Part shown: one piece after another, positions 22,030-35,029 of the stretch
How the letters are laid out: every line of letters starts with the position of its first letter
Numbering within the stretch: position 1 is the stretch's first letter
Assembly: GCF_905147045.1 (NCBI RefSeq)
Contig: NC_065902.1
Location: forward strand, 5,711,377-5,775,376
Source of the DNA: Nymphalis io
Lineage: Eukaryota; Arthropoda; Insecta; Lepidoptera; Nymphalidae
Length of the DNA stretch: 64,000 bases
Reading direction: 5' to 3'
Made by a program: the position numbers and the translations under genes
Notes under the pieces: model-generated
Told to the model about the DNA's origin: nothing
Databases searched by the model: none
Seen by the model: only the letters and a program-made list of their open reading frames with translations

Positions 22030-23609
22030 GTAAGCGAATCTTTACGATCCTTGGAGAATGATATATGTACTGGATGCTGGAGAATTTTACATCTTATTAC
22101 AATGGAAGAGATGATAAACTCGATACAATATCTGGGGTCAACCGTAACTCAGTTTATTTTTCATTTTTAATAAAAAATAAAAACTGTTTTCTCTCTTTCA
22201 TTATTGGACAAATTGTCTATTATTTTATTAAAATTTTTACATTAGAATGCCATTTCCAAAATACAAACAAATGTTTGTCTTAACTTTATGATAGTTTCAT
22301 TCGTTGTATTTGTTAAAAATGATTACGAATTTCGTACAAACAATATTAATAAAATTGTTAAAAAAAATAACGTTTAATGTTTAAAAATAAAATAAATGTA
22401 CACCGAGTTTTCAATCGCCCCTCTATTATTATTTATCAGTATAATGAAACTTTTCAAATTAGTTATACAGATAAAAAAAGTCGGCCCTAATTCAAAGTGA
22501 CTGTTTGAATAACCTAACAAAATGTACGGTTTTTAAAATGTGATATAAGTAGCCGATTCTAATAATGAATCCATTTATTAGAATGATATAAGGATATGAT
22601 AAATAAGAGAGTACATAATAATACTTCAATATTAAACACATCTTAAACATATATGTAGATTTTTAATATACGGTGCGATGAAGCCGCTACATGTAATAGT
22701 TTACCGACAGAATCTAACACTCCATAAAAATCGATGTAAATATTTAATCTCAAGTCATTGTAACCTTCGAGTGAAACCGACTAGGTAACATTCCAGCCAT
22801 CGGTCAATAAGGGACCAATATCAATGGGGGCTTGGGAAAGTGTCACGCCTTGAAGTATCTTAAATGGTGTGATATTTAGTGTGTAAATGTTGATGATTTA
22901 CACTTTATAGTTATAATAATAGAAACGGTCCAAAATGTCTTTAAAATTATCATTACGTTATAAATTGTGACGTAGGTTAAATGCATATTAATATTTAAGT
23001 GGTAATAATTCCAGTCATGTGAAAAAAAATCTTATATTTCTTTTCAATACACGAAAATTTACCACGTTTATATATCAAAAATCAGTATAAACAGTTAAAA
23101 TTTTCTTGTAATGTTTTTCGTTTTTTTTTTTTCATTATATTACTTATGTTAAAGAAGTTGAGGTATATTAGCACGAAATATTTAAAATAAATTAATGTGA
23201 TAAAGATAAACAGTAAAATTATGTATACATTAGAGAAGTTTATGTAAGCTTACTTCCCCAGGCGTATAATTACTCTTTGTTATGGAATCCTGTTCAGGCT
23301 AGCGTATATTAAAGTTTACATAATAACCCAGCTAACGTCCAGAGTGGTCGCAGTCAAAACAATAATGTTTTGATAGGAGAACGTCCCACCGCTGTTTAGA
23401 ATAAACACGCCGAGTGTGGCAGCTCGTTGAAGGCAGGTGTGACAGCGTTACTGATGAAATATAAAAACGTACAACTTATAAACGATATCGTTTCAATCTC
23501 GCTTTTAAAAGGCTATTTAAGTTATCATTGAACATCGATATATATATATATATATTTTAAAAATACGTAGACAGAATCACAATTGGGCCAAAACAAAAAT
23601 ACATTGGTA
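22030..23609. other. AT-rich spacer or intron
   Basis: No gene or repeat. Less AT-rich patches at 22765-22860 and 23325-23460 are unassigned. A TA run sits at 23540-23555. Confidence 0.5.
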
Positions 23610-23690
23610 TTATAAAGAACAATAACCATCCCTTACATCGCCAATGCGCCACCAACCTTGGGGATTAAGATGTTATGTGATATGTCCGTT
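23610..23690 (-). mobile_element. Family C repeat fragment, minus strand
   Basis: Reversed family C phrases 'CATCGCCAATGCGCCACCAA' and 'AAGATGTTATGT' are recognisable; the rest is missing. Confidence 0.65.
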
Positions 23691-24547
23691 GTACTATTGT
23701 TTTTTTTATTGTGCTATTTGTTTTACAATTGGTTATAATCCTTTGATGTAAAATATATATTGGAATCAATTTATTTTTGTAAGTATACAGTTTTATGAAA
23801 CATAATATATAATAACAAGAATGTACTCCGAGTACTTTGACTACTAAATTTCCTACCTAATTCTTTATATTTAGAAACGTTATATATATCGTCTATGCGT
23901 GTGTCGTATCGTAATATATGCCCGGTTTTATGGATCAAACTTAAGATAAACGACTCCCTTTCCTTTCGTACTGTGAATGCCTCTAGCTGTATGTACTTCA
24001 TTGCTGTTGTTCAACGATCCCGTCCTAAACAAACTGTTTATATAAATTTCTATAAACAGATCTATTTTACATATTTGGATAGCTTTGTTTAACTAAGGAC
24101 AAATTGATCTTTAGGTTCTTAATTTCAACCACGTAACTCACTTAAAAGTAAAATGATTGTTATATATTGTACACACACGCAGACACGTATACACATAGGA
24201 ATCCTTAAATGACAGGTAATTTAAGATATTTATAAAATGTATTTTAATATATATTATTAGTAACTTTTGTTTGTATTGGTGGATGAAAGGGGTAACCAGA
24301 ATCACACACTAGTACAGAAGTTTGCAGCTTGTAATCGCATAATTATTGTTATAAAAAAATCGTCCAATTTAAAGAAAAATGTTAAAAAAATACAAATTTT
24401 TTATATACAAAATTTCTTGTCAATGCTATTAACCGTTAAAGAGTTCCTTCGTCTGGAGTCATTTCTACCATGAAAATGTAATGTAATAAAATTTCCACTC
24501 CGTAGTATAAGAGGAAATAGTTCTAAGATTGTAATAATAATTAATAA
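23691..24547. other. AT-rich spacer
   Basis: Nothing recognised. Confidence 0.5.
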
Positions 24548-25495
24548 AGCGTCATGCTGTTGGCCGTCACGGCATACGAGTCGGTTTTACGCCAATAGAT
24601 TTGATGTTACACATTATGATAACGAAGCCAAAAATAAAATATAAGAATCGGGAAGATGCGCAATTTTTTAATTTATTGTTATTATATAACTTTATATACT
24701 TACAACCTGTCATACTACATTCCAATACATATATTCTCATTCTAACATATTCCATGTACATAAAAGATGGCCGCGGTGACGAAAAATATGAATCTGAATA
24801 GTTAATTAATAAAAAACTCTTCAACCATAAACTACTATTAGTTATAGCGTTACCAATAAATATATTCAAATAACATGTTAATATAATTGATCAAACCGAA
24901 AAGAGACCGGCTTTTCAAAAATTCTAGATTTTTATAGCCTATCATTATTGTTTATGTATTATGTATTTATAAAATCTATCGTTTTAAGTATTAATAAAAT
25001 TAACTCAGCTATTTAAAACACTCGCTTGAATTTTTTTTTAAATATTTAAAAAAAAAAAATATTGCTTTTGTACGATTTTGTAGTCGTTCGACTCATCATA
25101 CATGTCATATTTAATATATATAAAAGTGTTAAGATTCGCTTTTTTTTATCTGTTTCATATGAATGTCATAATTACTTTAAATGTGGACTTTAGGGATATA
25201 TTTAATTTATGATATTTAATACAAAGTAATTTATAAAGTAAGTTGTTATTGACAAAAAGTAATTAGATTAAGTTAACGATAAGCGGTTTTTTTTTAATAA
25301 TTTGCCTAATTTACGAACTTTTATTGATGTAAATACGTATTTACATACGTATTGTGTTAAGTGTAAAGCTTGTGCGCATCATTAGCGCATGTTTATTTTT
25401 TATTTTTAGCTTCGTTGTTTTGATGTGAAAGATTTATTGGCGCACCTCGGGGGTAAGACCAACTCGTACGCCGTGACGGCAAACAGCATGACGCT
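24548..25495. mobile_element. Family E element bounded by about 100-bp inverted repeats (MITE-like)
   Basis: The left end (24548 onward, AGCGTCATGCTGTTGGCCGT) and the right end, read on the other strand (from 25495, AGCGTCATGCTGTTTGCCGT), match well for about 40 bp. After a 10-bp gap they match again through 'GCCAATA', 'CGAAGC' and 'AAAAATAAA', about 100 bp in all. The interior is AT-rich, with a 20-bp palindrome at 25327-25346 and a T9/A9 palindrome at 25031-25056. No transposase frame is present. A non-autonomous terminal-inverted-repeat transposon is the simplest reading. I see no clear target duplication, and sequence like the right flank (25496-25590) also occurs at 14.3 kb, so the true outer limit may be wider. 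Confidence 0.55.
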
Positions 25496-25590
25496 CACTT
25501 ATGCCGACAATCGACATACTTACTCTCTTTCCGTCGCTGCTCTCTAATCGCTTATGTGCGTAGCGCAGTACTATTTATTATAATACTTCG
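25496..25590 (+). repeat. Possible extension of the family E element
   Basis: 'CGACATACTTACTCTCTTTCC' and 'CGCTTATGTGCGTAGCGCAG' parallel the 14260-14335 segment ('CGACATAACGCTCTCTTTT', 'CGCACTTGTGCGTGGCGCA'), implying that both belong to one family. Confidence 0.4.
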
Positions 25591-26260
25591 TTGATATTAT
25601 ATGTAAATTATTATAATAATAAGATAACTGTAATATTTATTTTATCTACAAAATTATACGTTTTTTTTTAATTTTTACTTCATATCTATTTGTTTTTTTT
25701 TGTGAGATAATGCTTGCGATAGCTTTTGTGAATTTGATTATTATATTATATTTCAAAGATATAAATGAAACGCTTTACTTTGAATAACGCTGTACAACAT
25801 AATTATAGTAAAAGCAGTTTTAAATATATTTGCATATCATAATAATCAATTCCATGAAGTTTATGACTGCAATATTGGAAAGTGAATTTCCTTATAAGTG
25901 TCGGGCTGATTTTAACGCATACTAAAACTAACGGCACAAGCCGTTAAATTATTTGCTTTATGTCTTTATTATCTGTGGGACTATAAAGTTATATAATTAA
26001 TTATCTGTCTGAAATATTGTGATATATAGAAGTTTCGTTACGTTTAAATCTTTGTTTTAGAATTTTCTAAATAATGATAAAATACCTAGTAATTATTTTT
26101 ATTTTTAAAGTTTGATACTGTATAATATAATAATCGTTATATTAAGTAATCGCTTAAAATAAATTAAAAAAATAACAATTTACATAAAACCTTAAAAAAT
26201 GCAACCTATACAATATATCATAAATATATAATATTCAATAAATACATACATTACTAACAA
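25591..26260. other. AT-rich spacer
   Basis: Nothing recognised. Confidence 0.5.
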
Positions 26261-26300
26261 CTAGCCTTGGCTTTGCACGGATAACCTTAAAGTTGAAGTA
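26261..26300 (-). mobile_element. Helitron-like 3' end, minus strand
   Basis: CTAG at 26261-26264 is followed on the minus strand by T and preceded by 'GTGCAAAGCCAAGG', a decayed form of the 3' hairpin of this family. Only the end is recognisable. Confidence 0.4.
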
Positions 26301-26929
26301 AATAGACATAGCGTAATGAACTTTCTTTAAAACCTTGTGTGCGGAATAATTTCCACATATATACATTATTTATTTACATGTATACTTTTCAATTTAGACA
26401 GCGTACGCCATGGAAACTCTCAGGTGTATTTTTTTTTTACTTGTCAAATATTAATGACATTAATTGTTTTGAGCAAGATATTCATTAATTTTATGCAACT
26501 GCTTAAAACAGAATCAAAATCTAGATAGCAGTTTCTTGTCCAGTTTATTTGCACATACATACAGACATACTAGACAAGGTACTTTAACCCATAATACAAA
26601 TACATATATGTATTTATAGATTAAACAATTTTCTTAATATTCTAAGGTGTGCAGTTGACTCCGGGATTACGACGTACCACAAGATCGAAGTTTACGGCCT
26701 ATAAAGCCTTTATTGCCCATTGTCAACGATTATTACTTAACCCTCATGACTTATGAAGTAATAAATTCGATTCATACCTAGCGTGATACCATTTTACGTG
26801 TTTTAATTTTAAGCAGCAATTCCATCTATTGGTATTTCAGTAGTTAAAATTTATAATATTTTAGTATAGTTTTTGGACAATATAAATTAAATTAAAATAT
26901 TAGATTTTTAAATTTAAAAGACATTGGAA
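26301..26929. other. AT-rich spacer
   Basis: Nothing recognised; a less AT-rich patch at 26655-26760 is unassigned. Confidence 0.5.
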
Positions 26930-27103
26930 TCCTATCTAATATTATAAATGTGAATGAGTTTGTTTGTTACGATTTCACGACCTAACTACTTAATCAATCA
27001 TCATGAAATTTTGCATATATGTATGTTGTCATGGTTAAGCAAAAAACATAGAGTACCTAATGCCTGCCCCATCACACGCAGTTGCAGCCGCGGGCAGAAG
27101 TAG
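26930..27103 (+). mobile_element. Small non-autonomous Helitron, 3' end decayed
   Basis: It starts TCCTATCTAATATTATAAAT after an A, matching the 5' end (TCCTTACTAATATTATAAATG) of the 52.0-kb element. It continues with 'GATTTCACGACC', 'AATCATCATGAAATTTTGCA' and the 3' hairpin 'GCAGCCGCGGGCAGAAG'. The terminal CTAG has mutated to GTAG. Confidence 0.65.
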
Positions 27104-27356
27104 AAACGAGGCCAACAATCCTTTTATTTTATTTTTTTGAGATCCGAGCCCTGGGAGGAGTGTTATGTGATATTTTTTATCTATTAAAATCTCTGTGAAG
27201 GTCCAATCCAATCGGAGGAGCCACCACCTACCTCCTCTCATGTCGTGCTATGCTCATGACTTGGCGGATTGCTCCTCAAGAGAAAATATTTTGCCCAACA
27301 CACTCTTCGGTAGTGCATACTTCAATATACTAATGAATTATTACTTCGTAGTAGGG
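27104..27356. repeat. Unassigned mixed-repeat sequence
   Basis: GC-richer sequence between a Helitron and a family C piece (for example GAGGAGCCACCACCTACCTC). It looks like a fragment of a longer mobile element, but I cannot name it; open frames on both strands here are not convincing. Confidence 0.35.
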
Positions 27357-27480
27357 TTTTCTGTGCCAACCCGTCTGGGTAGGCATTACGGGCTGGAGAG
27401 TAGTTGGTTCTTCGATGATATAAGGAAAGGCCACCAATTGTCATCAGGTGAACCAATTGCCCTTCTGCTTTCCTATATTA
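27357..27480 (+). mobile_element. Family C-type repeat, partial
   Basis: Contains 'CCCGTCTGGGTAGGCATTAC' and, further on, 'TCATCAGGTGAACCAATTGC', the two ends of family C, with most of the middle missing. Confidence 0.6.
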
Positions 27481-27807
27481 AATATACAGTAAATATCGTG
27501 TAGTATCGAATAAATTAAAGAGAACTTTAAACTATACCTTATCTGCAATCTAAGGCAATGTAGTTTTGTTTGTACCATTGTGCCATATATGTCCAATGCA
27601 AGAACAATAAGCATTTACAAATAGCTTATTTGTAATATTAGATCCTTTTCAAATGACATTGATTGGATCGCTGTGTATGTAATATTGTTTATGTATATTT
27701 CTATTTAAGAATCTATTTTAATAATTGAGTAGGTTAATTAAATTTGTTTTGCATTGCCTTGGTGGTATAGATGCTGATTTCCAAATCCTCTAATTGTATT
27801 ATTTACT

Positions 27808-28160
27808 GCCTCGTTGGTCTAGTGGTTATATGCGCCGCAGATTCGGAGGTCCTAGACTAGGAGGTTTAAATCCTAGGTCGGGCCAATAAAAAGTTATTGA
27901 GTTTTTCTGTCGAAATTTCTAAATAGCAGCCCGGAGTCTAGAAGTTGGTAGCGTGTACACTAACGTGCCTCGGAAAGCACCTTTGGACCTGCGCCTGAAC
28001 TCTTTCTGGTCACGTCAGATTGCCATTCCATCGTATTATGAGAATTAGGGAATAGAGAGTGCACCTGTGTTTGCGCACACACTTGTGCACTATAATATCT
28101 CCTGCGCAGTTGGCTAATCTCTCTTAAGATTGGCCAAAATCGGTCTGGAGGACTATTATT
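27808..28160 (+). mobile_element. Family B SINE, essentially full length
   Basis: Head GCCTCGTTGGTCTAGTGGTT carries an A box TGGTCTAGTGG (27815-27825) and a weakened B box GGTTTAAATCC. The body then runs 'GGGCCAATAAAAAGTTATTG', 'CAGCCCGGAGTCTAGAAGTT', 'GTGCCTCGGAAAGCACCTTT', 'GTGCACCTGTGTTTGCGCAC' and 'CCAAAATCGGTCTGGAGGAC', and ends in an ATT tail. This is the best reference copy of family B here. The 76-codon minus frame is an artefact. Confidence 0.85.
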
Positions 28161-28959
28161 ATTAATTATATTATTGTACTCAAATAACATTGTTTGATTA
28201 TTAGGAAATGATTAGTTAAGACTTAACAATTTCATACATTATGTTCGAATTTTAACCGCTTGGTTGAGAGTTTTAGAATTATTTTATTATTTTTATTTCT
28301 ACTATAATGCTTGTGTTTATTATCTTTAAAAACATCAGGTTAAATAATAAACTGAGGTATGTTATCAATGAAACGTGTATATATTAATACGATCCTCTGG
28401 TCGGGTATATAAGCCAGGACAAGCTGTTATCCAGGGTCGTCTGGTTAGGCAACACATACTTATAAATTAATTAGACAGAAGGGATATAATATTTGAGGTT
28501 CATCATCAGTAGACGGCGCATTGTAAAGAGGGTGGTTTATATTGCAGTGCGAATGTTTATAAGCGATGGAAATGAAGCATGGACGGTAAGTAAGCAATTA
28601 ATCAAATGTGATTGACTGCCTACATAAAAAAGTGCATCAAAGTTCCGTTGTAAGAAGTACTTATTCACGGCAGTATTTCATAAAAGTTACTTTAATAATT
28701 ACTCATATCATTTGCATTTCAAGGTAAAACGTAGATCCTAGAACCTTCAAAGAACTTTAAAACTTTTCTTTATTTTTAAGCGTAGTGTATTCTCTTTCTA
28801 AATATAGATAATATTAAAAAAATAAAGGAAGAAAATGAAGCTATAAATCAAATTATTAGGATTTCTTAGATGTTCGTGTTTGAAGCTACTGTAACGTGTT
28901 GCTCATAGCTTAAGTCTTACAATTAGGAGTTATAAAAATACTGCTTTAGCGTTGGTGGA
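28161..28959. other. AT-rich spacer
   Basis: No gene or repeat recognised. Confidence 0.5.
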
Positions 28960-29055
28960 TGAATGTGACAGAATTCCACCCGATACATTCATGTATGTTC
29001 CGAATCTTCAATTAAATTCCACGTCTTCTATCCACTGGGCAACCGCGTCTCTATA
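28960..29055 (-). mobile_element. tRNA-like SINE head, minus strand
   Basis: On the minus strand it reads 'AGACGCGGTTGCCCAGTGG' and 'ATAGAAGACGTGGAATTTAA', the same design as the head at 15376. 'GGAACATACATGAATGTATC' follows. The 3' body is missing. Confidence 0.5.
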
Positions 29056-29244
29056 GTTGCTTATTCTTTAAATTTGATGCAATATTTTTAGTTAAATTAA
29101 AAAATAAATCCAGATCTCATTTTGATTCAAGATTTTAAATTTGAATCTATTTATACACATACTGCTAAAATAAACTGATTGATACAATTAATACTACATA
29201 CACAGTACAGTCGTGTTTAATTATTATAATATAGGTATACATAA

Positions 29245-29247
<3 letters not shown>
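29056..29247. other. AT-rich spacer
   Basis: Nothing recognised. Confidence 0.5.
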
Positions 29248-29287
<40 letters not shown>

Positions 29288-29323
29288 ATTACTCATATCA
29301 TTTATGAGTATAATATATATATA

Positions 29324-29374
<51 letters not shown>
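29248..29374. repeat. Compound (TA)n microsatellite with an interrupting inverted repeat
   Basis: Three TA runs (29248-29284, about 29312-29327 and 29330-29374). The first interruption contains TACTCATA...TATGAGTA (29289-29310). The whole block is self-complementary and could extrude as a cruciform. The exact length is likely variable and assembly-sensitive. Confidence 0.9.
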
Positions 29375-29380
<6 letters not shown>

Positions 29381-30906
29381 AATTAAATTATTAATTTAAA
29401 TGTATTAGGTTTGCGCTATTTATTTAAGGCTTAGTAGGACAGGTAGTTCGTGTAAAGGATAGACACCATCTACAAACAATTTTTTATTTCAATTGATACA
29501 TACAATCTCCACTTTGAAGTAATTATCTTTATCAATGTAATGCAATAGTTACTCTCATATGAAATACAATAGGCTTTCCAACAATGGATAGCAAACAAAA
29601 TCTTATACTCGAAAACGTATAGAATTGCATTATTTGGACAAAGGATATGAATGACAAAAGTATAAAGTCTGTAAGGGCCAATGGCTTATTGAATCCCATG
29701 TACCATGGTCTCAGAATAAAGTTATTTTCACAACAAAGCAAGCTTGCCTCTGAGCGCCTTATATTGGACCTCTCTTGAACCGCACCATTGTAATCTTAAT
29801 GCCGTATTATATTAATGCGATAAACATCTCTTAGGTGGGATCAGAGCTTTTTTGAATTATCCGAGACCAATATTGGCATAGAGATAGTTTAGGAACATCT
29901 AACAATGTGACTGACTTTGATAATATGAATTTCACACGAAATAAATTTAAAAAATATATTTTTATAGATTAATTATATTTTTATATTTAATTAATGAAAT
30001 AATGTGATAAAAAATAACAGTTATAAATCTCGATTCCATATTATGAAAGGTTATGTATATGATTTAACAATTATAAAAAATATTATAAATATAAATACCT
30101 ATGTTGAAATTCAATACTGCAGTATTCAATAAAGATATAAAAGTAATGTCAATTATGTTATCGAAAGTAATAAGAATAAACGAATAAAAAAGTGCGGCTT
30201 TTATAAGGCAATTTTGAAAAGTACTCGTTCGCCTTTAATAGACTCTGTAATGTCTCTGGTTACGGAGTTTTTATCTCGTCAACCGATCAAAGGAACTATC
30301 CAATTCTGTTGAGAAATCTTTTCGAATTACACCGCATAATATTGTGAGGGAGGCAACTGCGGTTTGATATCGATTTTCATCAATTACTACTGACGAATTT
30401 ATATCGAGATTATTTTGCGTTGAATTGTTATTTTGCAAATACAGAAATGAGGTCTGAAAGTATTATAGTATATATTTCCTTCCTGGTTATGTTTGGTTAA
30501 TCTATACATTTAATTTAATTGCAATAGATTTTGCTTGTAAATAAAATATTTTTCAAAAAATGTTAAAATGTCAATTTTATATATTTAAGCGTCCATTAAG
30601 TAAAACTTAGTTAAAGGTAGTAAAATACAGATAATATATTAAAGAATACCTTCATCCCAGAAAATGTTAAGCCAAGTAATAGTAAAATAACTTTGTCACT
30701 ATTTCAGATTAATGCAGACTAAACTAATCAAATAAACTTAAGAATTTAAAAATAAAATCAAAATATACGTCATCCAAGTATGCCCTTAAAAGTACTTTAA
30801 AACTAGTAATTTAATAAAATATTAAATGTAAAAACTTATACTATATTTTTTACAATGCAGAAAACTTTTGATGCTGCTGCTACATTCGAAATAGAATAAT
30901 AAATAA
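29375..30906. other. AT-rich spacer
   Basis: No gene or repeat recognised; the 69-codon minus frame near 29.6 kb is within chance. Confidence 0.5.
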
Positions 30907-31083
30907 TGCTTACTATTTATTATAAATGCAAAAGTGAGTTTTATGTATGTTATGACACGTCTTAACTACTCAACCGATCATCATGAAATTTTGCATATAC
31001 GTTCCCATGGTTACATAGAAAGACATAGCGTAACTAAACTAAACGTAACCTAATAAATGGATGAAGCCGCGGGCGGAAACTAG
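30907..31083 (+). mobile_element. Small non-autonomous Helitron with intact 3' end
   Basis: Begins TGCTTACTATTTATTATAAA (5' TC changed to TG) after an A. It contains 'CAACCGATCATCATGAAATT' and ends 'GAAGCCGCGGGCGGAAACTAG' with CTAG at 31080-31083 followed by T. A|T flanks, a GC hairpin and a CTAG end fit Helitron structure. The element is 177 bp and has no coding capacity. Confidence 0.7.
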
Positions 31084-34000
31084 TAATCAAAAAAGAGTAA
31101 ATCACTTGTCAAGTTTATTCAAACGTATAACGTCAAGATATCATCTCAAACGCAGCTACGATATTGTATATATATTAAAATATTTGGGTTAGATGACATA
31201 GCATGAATCTTCATATTTACTAAGCGTTTGTGGAGCGGCCATACTGTCGGGCACGTACAATGTAACTTGTGCCTTCCCTGAATAATTGCCGTATTTAACT
31301 TTGAAGATTTACCGTCCCCGACACACAATGGAGTATTTAAAACGAGAAGTTAAAAGTAAAACATATTTTATCACACTAAGTGCGTTTAATTCTACATTTG
31401 AAAAATGTATAAGCTATTTAATTAAATTTTCCCGTTTAACCACGGTTTACTAACAAACGTTTTTGTCATTTTGTTGGTTTGATTGTTTGTTAAGGACAAA
31501 CTTTTTAATCGATTTTTAACTAACTTTTAAATAAGTAACATGTTTGAAACTGGTGTAGAATATCGTACATCATATTCGAAATTCTCAATCAAATATGTTC
31601 AAGGTATCTTGTGTGGCTAGGAGTAATTCTCATTAACTGGGCAATCCAACGCAAAACAATTTCAAATCGGGATGGTAGTTAACATTAACGCTTTCAAATA
31701 AAAAAACAAAATCTTCCGTTTTTTTATATTAGTAATATAGTATGAATAACACAAAACCACTCTAAATCTTTATCTTTTACAAACGTTATAATATATAAAA
31801 TGTCTGAATAGTCACAATATTGTACAATGACGTAAATCTAGTGACATTGTCCATACAACTTTACACCGCGCTGAGTAATCGACGCTCGAGTTATTTTCTC
31901 TTATTTATGTATGCGTTCCGAGTTCCACTACAATGGGACATTTAGGGAGGGAAAAAGATTTCGCCTTACTGCTCCATATATTATTTCCACGAGACATGTG
32001 AATAGGTTCCTCAGGATATCCTATCGTAGCTTCAGATAGTCTGTCCAACTTGAAATTCTCTAACCAGTGTTGAGACTTAAAACTTGGGAACTGGGATAAA
32101 ATGAAAGTTTTAAATTTCCTTTTATTTCTGACTGGAGACGCTGAGGTCAAAGTTATATCGCAAGAATATAAGAGCTGAGGTTTTTATATACTCGCTTCTA
32201 TATAAGACGAAATGAATCATTATGTATTGAAAACAGAGAGAGAAATGGTTTTTGTTTTTATATTACTGGAATTTATAAAAAAATATAAGTTTATAATTAT
32301 GGATGTTGATGTTTCCATTTGAAATTAGTGTACTTTGACATGGTTTGACTGATCACCCTGAAAGTTGGCACAAATATGTATTGTAATGTAGAAGTTTTAT
32401 ATGCAATCAACTTTTTACTCCATAATCTAAATGATGATTATCGCAGAGCTCAATCTTAAAGATACAAAGACAGTTGATGGAGAATGTTGTAGTTGAATTA
32501 ATACCAGACTGGATATCACAGAATAAAAATTAGTTGTAAATGAGGTGATCTTTTAAATATACATCAAAGTATTTCGTTTCATAATGTAGAGACATGTTAA
32601 TAGGAATTAAACGTATTCATAGGATTAAAGTAATTTGATTTGAATTTGAAGGATAAAACTTTGATTGTTACGTGCTCTCAACGTGTAACTTTATGTATTC
32701 GACTTTTTTATTGTTTCAAGCTGTAAAAGATTAACATTTTACTTTTAACTAACATTTACTCAAACGACTAAATTATGTAATATAATCCAAACGCTACGAA
32801 ATCTGCCAATTCTATAAACAAAAAGTAAAATTAAAATGTTTAAGATGCGATGTAGGATGTAGGTATTGTTAATTGATAAATATTAAACTATATATTACAT
32901 ATTATACTAGGTACGTACTAATTCCGATAAATCTTTAAAAGTAGATATGAATTACAATTTTAAAAAAGTAACTTCTTAATATGTAATTAACATAACAAAT
33001 TTCTTCGCTAAAATTTTTAACAAATAAGTAGCCGACAATCTAATACCTCTATGAAAAATATTAAATGGCATCAGTTTAATTGATTGAATTAAATGTACGC
33101 TTAGATAACTTTTGCTCTTACAACTATGAGATTATTGGTAATTCTCAATTAAAGTACGTACGTACGATCGTGAATAATAACGAAGGCGAAGTGGGGCATA
33201 AGTTCATCGATTGCTGTCTCATATTCAGTTCTCTGGAATTTCAGGAATCACATGCGAATGATAATTGATAAATTCTTGATAGTTTAATAATTAAAGGCTC
33301 TTAACAATATAGGTAATAATTCGATCACGCACATTAATGCATATAATTCATACCATTATGTTTATTACGTAATAATTTAATACATTACACACCCACACAC
33401 GCACTCGTTCGCAAACATCCTTCGTTTCGTCCAATCCAATTTATTTCTATAAACATAAGTTAAATACGAAACGGGATATTAAATTTCAATCTTACGTCAG
33501 TCAAAATTTGGAATTACAAAAATAAAAACTATGACTAACTGTCCATTGGAAATTGTAATAGTTTAATATTTAAACTATACATGAAAATGCTTATAGCATA
33601 ATATTATAAATTAGGTTATATGTTAAAGGTGAATGAATACAAATCAGAACATTTAGCTTAGTAAAGGTTTAGACGTTTTATTTTAGTAATGTTAGCAAAA
33701 TAAAAGAATCCATTTATTATTGTAATTAAAGTAAGAAATGTATATCGTTTATTTAAATAAAAAAGAGTCAAATAGATGTTCAGTCCATATAGAAAGTTTA
33801 GCACACATAATACATTCACATAAATAAATACGGACCTAAGATTGACAAAGGTATTTTTTTTTCTCTTATTCAGCTAAATGCATGGCTGTGATTTAATACG
33901 TTTAAAAAGGTAAGGTGAAAAGAAATTCTTATTCCATAACAATGAATATTAAAAATTCCTTTGCTTTAAAAATAGCCAGTAAATTGAGTAAATAAAATGC

Positions 34001-34687
34001 AGACAAACGCAAAGCTGGGTATGCACTTACGGCTTATCTCTGCAACACGCCAACGTTCAGTGTTGCCAATTAAATTGTTAGTTTGCCTTTTATTTACAAA
34101 ATATTATTATGATTATAAATTTTAAAAATAAATAATTTTATATTTTTCATTGTAAAGCTAAAATAAACATTAAATTTACATAACCAAAATTTAATGAATC
34201 ATTATTACTTATTTAATGCTTAAAATATTATTCCAAGAGCATAAATATATTCAACCCCATGCTATGTTTTTAAATATGAGATATATAAACAATAGATATA
34301 TAAAAAAAAATCTCAAGCGTTTTATACAAGTATCTCTAAACTTCACGTTATTATGATAAAGATGTATACTTATACATAATTTAAAATAAATAGTACAATT
34401 AAGTAATTTATTTATCGTAATTAAAGGTTGTATTTGTTTTATTATTTTTTACAATAAAAAATAATCGTGAAAAAATACTGCATTACAAATAAATTTAACT
34501 AAAATTATCTTGAACTTCTCTCAATTAATAAATATGAAAATTGTTACTCCTCCTGGTGGTCGCTTCTACTTTGAAAGGTAAACAATATATTATGCTGTCC
34601 TCGACATTTTGTAGGCGTACAAATCTGTCATACAAAGTTTTCATATAATATCTGTTATAACATTGACAGTTTTTACTACGTCATATA
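31084..34687. other. AT-rich spacer, 3.6 kb
   Basis: No gene. A possible old repeat lies at 32320-32530 ('TTTGACTGATCACCCTGAAA'). A GTAC tandem (about 33154-33167) and a CA-type run at 33388-33405 are the only simple repeats noted. Confidence 0.45.
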
Positions 34688-34875
34688 TTCAACCGCCAAA
34701 TAGCAATGCTTAGTATTGCTGTGTTCCAGTTGGAAGGGTGAGAGAGCCAGTAAAACTTCAGATACAAGGGACACAACAGTTAGTCCCCAAGGTAGGTAGT
34801 TCAATGGCGATGCAAAATAGTTAATATTCCTTAAGTGGCCTATGTCGGTATGGGCGGTACCACTTACCATCAACA
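34688..34875 (+). mobile_element. Family C repeat, plus strand
   Basis: Recognisable in order: 'ACCGCCAAATAGCAATGCTT', 'TGTGTTCCAGTTGGAAGGGT', 'CAGATACAAGGGACACAACA', 'CCCCAAGGTAGGTAGTTCAA' and the end 'GGTACCACTTACCATCAAC'. It lacks the first 60 bases. The 70-codon minus frame is an artefact of the repeat. Confidence 0.75.
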
Positions 34876-35029
34876 AACAAAAATACACCCCATTATAATT
34901 AAATTATGTTACACGTGTAGAATTTCATTGAAATATATTTATGTAACATAATTTGTTTATTACTTTCATCGATAACTGAGGATCTAATTTTTAATTCACA
35001 TAAATCGTCACGATTTCACAATCCTCGTC

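Noticed and set aside
24567..24869. 100-codon minus frame
   Set aside because: Starts in AT-rich interior and ends in the left inverted repeat of the family E element; no transposase motifs.
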